A stretch of DNA of 64,000 bases, from NCBI RefSeq assembly GCF_004016445.2, contig NZ_SADT02000001.1, forward strand, positions 973,630-1,037,629, in the 5' to 3' direction. A program made the translations under genes and the position numbers. The notes beneath the pieces were generated by a model. That model was not told the DNA's origin and did no database searches. It saw nothing but the letters and a program-made list of their open reading frames with translations. Shown piece after piece: positions 61,982 to 64,000 of this stretch; the stretch's first letter is position 1, and every line of letters begins with the position of its first letter. This DNA is from Mesorhizobium sp. M2E.F.Ca.ET.219.01.1.1. Lineage in GTDB: Bacteria; Pseudomonadota; Alphaproteobacteria; Rhizobiales; Rhizobiaceae.

Positions 61982-63088
61982 TCAAGACTTGACGATTTCC
62001 GTCACGCAGTGGACGTAGTCCATGCGGTGGCCTTCGGGAGCTTGTGCGACGTCGGCTTCATAGGCGCCGTAGAAATCGTCGACGATCGCGGAGCGTTCGC
62101 TTGGCGGTCGCGCGGGATCCAGCGCGTTGGCGAAAACGGTCTCGGACCAGGAGCGCAGCGTCGGCACATAGGCGCGGGCGAAATCCTTCGCATTGCGGTG
62201 GGTGCGGAAGGCTTCCGCATAGGGGCAGGGCGTGACCATGGTGAACATCGTCTCCAGCCTTAGCCCGGCTTGCGACACCGGCGAAGTGGGATCGCGGAAC
62301 GGCGCGGCAAACTCCTCAGGTGTCTTGTAGAACTGCTGGAACGTCGCGTTGACGTATTCCACCTCGTTGATCCGCCCGGCCCGCAGCAGGCCGCGCCAAT
62401 GGCGCGCGAAGCTGTCGAACATGTCGGCGCCTGTCGTATGCCCGAGATAGCGGCCTTCGTCGTCGACGCAGAAATTGGCCAGCGCCAGCCGCCCCCCTGA
62501 TCGCAATTCGCGCGCCCTGGCAAGCAGGATCGTCTCCCAGTCGCGCAGCGCCTGGGCGCGGAACTGCTCGCGCTCGGCATTGCTTGCACCGACCGCCTGG
62601 ACGTGATCGGCGATCATGCAGGGCCGCTTGCTGATCCAGTGCATCGCCGTCGCGGAGAAGCCGAAGGAGAGCGAATCGTCCGGCAGGATCTGGCGGTAGA
62701 AGCTGGTGCCGCTGCCGAAGATGTAGAGCCCTGGCGTCTCGGCCAGCGGGACGTCCGTCGAGGTCCCGAGCAGTCCCTGGCTGAGCCGGAACAGAGTCGA
62801 GAAATCATTATGAGGCAGGTCGGTGTAGGTGATCGATATCGCCCGGTTCGGTTCCCTCTCGCGAACGGCGCCGACCAGCCGCCGCATCATGTCCATGGAG
62901 GTGCCCCCGTCGGCGGCGCCGAAATCGGCGATGGCGAAGGGCAGGCCGTCAGCCAATCGGGGCATCCTGGCGACAGCCTCGACGACGAGATCGCCGACCT
63001 TGTCGATGACGTATTTGGCGCCGACGGTGTTGGCCGAGTAGTAGCCCGCCCCGCGCATGGCGATCTTCTGGCCGTCGGCTGCGCTCAT
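61982..63088 (-). CDS. SABATH-type SAM-dependent carboxyl methyltransferase
   Basis: A 368-residue protein matching the SABATH family, best known in plants for methylating salicylic, jasmonic and indole acetic acids. GAGYYSANT (13-21), IADFGAADGGTSMDMM near residue 53, LPHNDFSTLFR near 90 and FSATAMHWISK near 145 are the family landmarks, including the tryptophan of the carboxylate pocket. The family transfers a methyl group from SAM to a carboxylate. It is the last of three genes on this strand, after the DUF3726 gene, 15 bases away. The substrate is unknown. Confidence 0.85.
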   Translation of the reverse strand: MSAADGQKIAMRGAGYYSANTVGAKYVIDKVGDLVVEAVARMPRLADGLPFAIADFGAADGGTSMDMMRRLVGAVREREPNRAISITYTDLPHNDFSTLFRLSQGLLGTSTDVPLAETPGLYIFGSGTSFYRQILPDDSLSFGFSATAMHWISKRPCMIADHVQAVGASNAEREQFRAQALRDWETILLARARELRSGGRLALANFCVDDEGRYLGHTTGADMFDSFARHWRGLLRAGRINEVEYVNATFQQFYKTPEEFAAPFRDPTSPVSQAGLRLETMFTMVTPCPYAEAFRTHRNAKDFARAYVPTLRSWSETVFANALDPARPPSERSAIVDDFYGAYEADVAQAPEGHRMDYVHCVTEIVKS

Positions 63089-63103
63089 TTTGTTCTCCCC
63101 TTG

Positions 63104-63682
63104 TTATTCATCGTCCACCCGACCGCCGCCGGCACCACGCACGCGCGATCTTTCGCTTTCCGGCACATAGGTTCTGGCGGCGAAGGAATTGAGCGCCGCA
63201 AGCGTCCGGTCGTCGATCGCACCGCGCCGGCCTGTGGCTGACTGCTCGGTTTCGGCGCGGTGTTCGATGACGACATCGGCGCGCGTCGCCAGCCCCGCGG
63301 GCCGCGCTACGCGCATGGCCGAGCGGCGCAGCATTGCGTCGAGCCAGACCGGCAGGCCGACATCCAGGATCGTCAGCGGCATAGCGCTCGCTGGAAGCGG
63401 TTCGTCTAGCAGCAGGGCCGCCGTCCGGATGGGACAGAGCGGCCCTCCAGTCGCGGCGTCAATCTTGCCGCTCCGCCAGCGCGCCGCGCGGGCAGCATTG
63501 GGCGGCTCGAAGGATTGCGCGTGTTCGGCAAGGCTCAGCATGGCCAGGCCCCAATTGTCGCCTTCGACCGCGATCCGGCGCGCCGCTCGGCCGATATCCT
63601 CGGCCAATCCCCATGAAAATCCGGCGCTCCGCGCCGACTTGGCGCTCAGCGTTTCCACCTCGTTGAGCGACAGGTCGATCAC
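63104..63682 (-). CDS. DUF3726 family protein
   Basis: A 192-residue protein. LSLNEVETLSAKSARSAGFSWGLAEDIGRAARR near the N terminus is the DUF3726 pattern as I recall it. The fold and role are not known. It overlaps the preceding gene by 4 bases (ATGA) and the SABATH gene follows 15 bases later, so the three form one operon. The C-terminal 40 residues are acidic to arginine-rich and may be disordered. Confidence 0.7.
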   Translation of the reverse strand: MIDLSLNEVETLSAKSARSAGFSWGLAEDIGRAARRIAVEGDNWGLAMLSLAEHAQSFEPPNAARAARWRSGKIDAATGGPLCPIRTAALLLDEPLPASAMPLTILDVGLPVWLDAMLRRSAMRVARPAGLATRADVVIEHRAETEQSATGRRGAIDDRTLAALNSFAARTYVPESERSRVRGAGGGRVDDE

Positions 63683-64000
63683 GCGGCCTCTCCTGCCGTC
63701 GTGGCGACATCCTCGATCAGCGGCTCGCCGCTGAACAGCGCGATCCGCAGCCAGCGGTCGGAGCGCGGATCGAAGCTGCGCGCGCCGAAGAACGCCAGCT
63801 TGGCGCGCAATATGTCGACGGGCCGCAATTCAGCGCCGATCAGGTTGTCGTGGATCTCCGCATAGGGAAATCTCGCGACGATCTGGGCGCGTCGCACCGC
63901 ATGGCGCCATTCCGGTCGGCGCAGCAGGAAGTCCGCGACACTGGCCGAGGCCGGCTCCCGCGCCAGCGCGGCCGCCAGGCCGAGCGCGTCGCGCGCAGTG
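63679..64000 (-). CDS. Unrecognised protein, C-terminal part (partial)
   Basis: The frame is open from the window edge to its stop at 63679-63681 and gives the last 106 residues. Landmarks are LLRRPEWRHAVRRAQIVARFPYAEIHDNL and KLAFFGARSFDPRSDRWLRIALFSGEPLIEDVA. I do not recognise the family. It overlaps the DUF3726 start by 4 bases and so belongs to the same operon. The main part lies outside the window. Confidence 0.6.
   Translation of the reverse strand, partial: TARDALGLAAALAREPASASVADFLLRRPEWRHAVRRAQIVARFPYAEIHDNLIGAELRPVDILRAKLAFFGARSFDPRSDRWLRIALFSGEPLIEDVATTAGEAA

Noticed and set aside
1..64000. tRNA, rRNA, CRISPR arrays, integrases or transposases
   Set aside because: None was seen; the direct and inverted repeats found are short intergenic elements without spacer arrays.

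Overview
The window is 64 kb of high-GC chromosomal DNA that most resembles an alphaproteobacterium of the order Rhizobiales, probably Mesorhizobium or a close relative. This rests on the protein families (trifunctional glycosyltransferase/methyltransferase/deacetylase, DUF3095, DUF3726, many ABC importers) and on copies of the intergenic repeat typical of these genomes (GCAATTCCGG...CCTGGAATTGC). No rRNA, tRNA, integrase, transposase or CRISPR array is visible. Identifications come from reading protein motifs; no database search was possible.

1-12.8 kb: a glycan and cyclic-nucleotide neighbourhood. It holds the end of a GT4 glycosyltransferase, a GT28/MurG-like glycosyltransferase, a small methyltransferase, an ABC exporter-like protein with a degenerate ATPase, a cNMP-binding protein, an MBL-fold hydrolase, a polysaccharide deacetylase overlapping a GT4 glycosyltransferase, a DUF3095 cyclase-like protein, a nucleotide-sugar dehydrogenase and a class III cyclase. 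12.9-18.9 kb: a four-gene peptide/opine-type ABC importer. 19-31.5 kb: a small methyltransferase, a DUF5939-type cyclase, a membrane protein, a GNAT acetyltransferase, an unrecognised 461-aa protein, the 971-residue GT2/NodS-like/NodB-like fusion, and a 1098-residue zinc-ribbon/cyclase/AAA/TPR protein followed by a redoxin.

31.6-37.2 kb: small detoxification and redox genes (VOC protein, epoxide hydrolase, two NmrA-like oxidoreductases), each NmrA gene divergent from its own regulator (LysR, HxlR). A 173-bp terminally inverted element begins at the HxlR stop codon.

37.4-48.5 kb: a sulfur-scavenging cluster in one direction: ssuD, an FAD/NAD(P)-binding gene interrupted by an in-frame amber codon, sfnG, a complete Liv-type ABC importer, an SfnB-type flavoprotein and an MsuE-type FMN reductase. 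Together they would import an organosulfur compound, make FMNH2 and release sulfite from sulfones or sulfonates. A branched-chain-amino-acid-type importer embedded in a sulfone operon is the best candidate for an under-described system here.

48.6-60.7 kb: an SsuABC/TauABC-type importer behind a structured leader, then a GMC oxidoreductase, flavin monooxygenase, RidA, DUF1028, LysR, an ArgE-like M20 deacylase and a TMADH/DgcA-like iron-sulfur flavoprotein. These look like an oxidative pathway for an N-methylated, amide or imine-forming substrate. 60.8-64 kb: a lipoprotein aminopeptidase and a coupled operon with a DUF3726 protein and a SABATH-type carboxyl methyltransferase.
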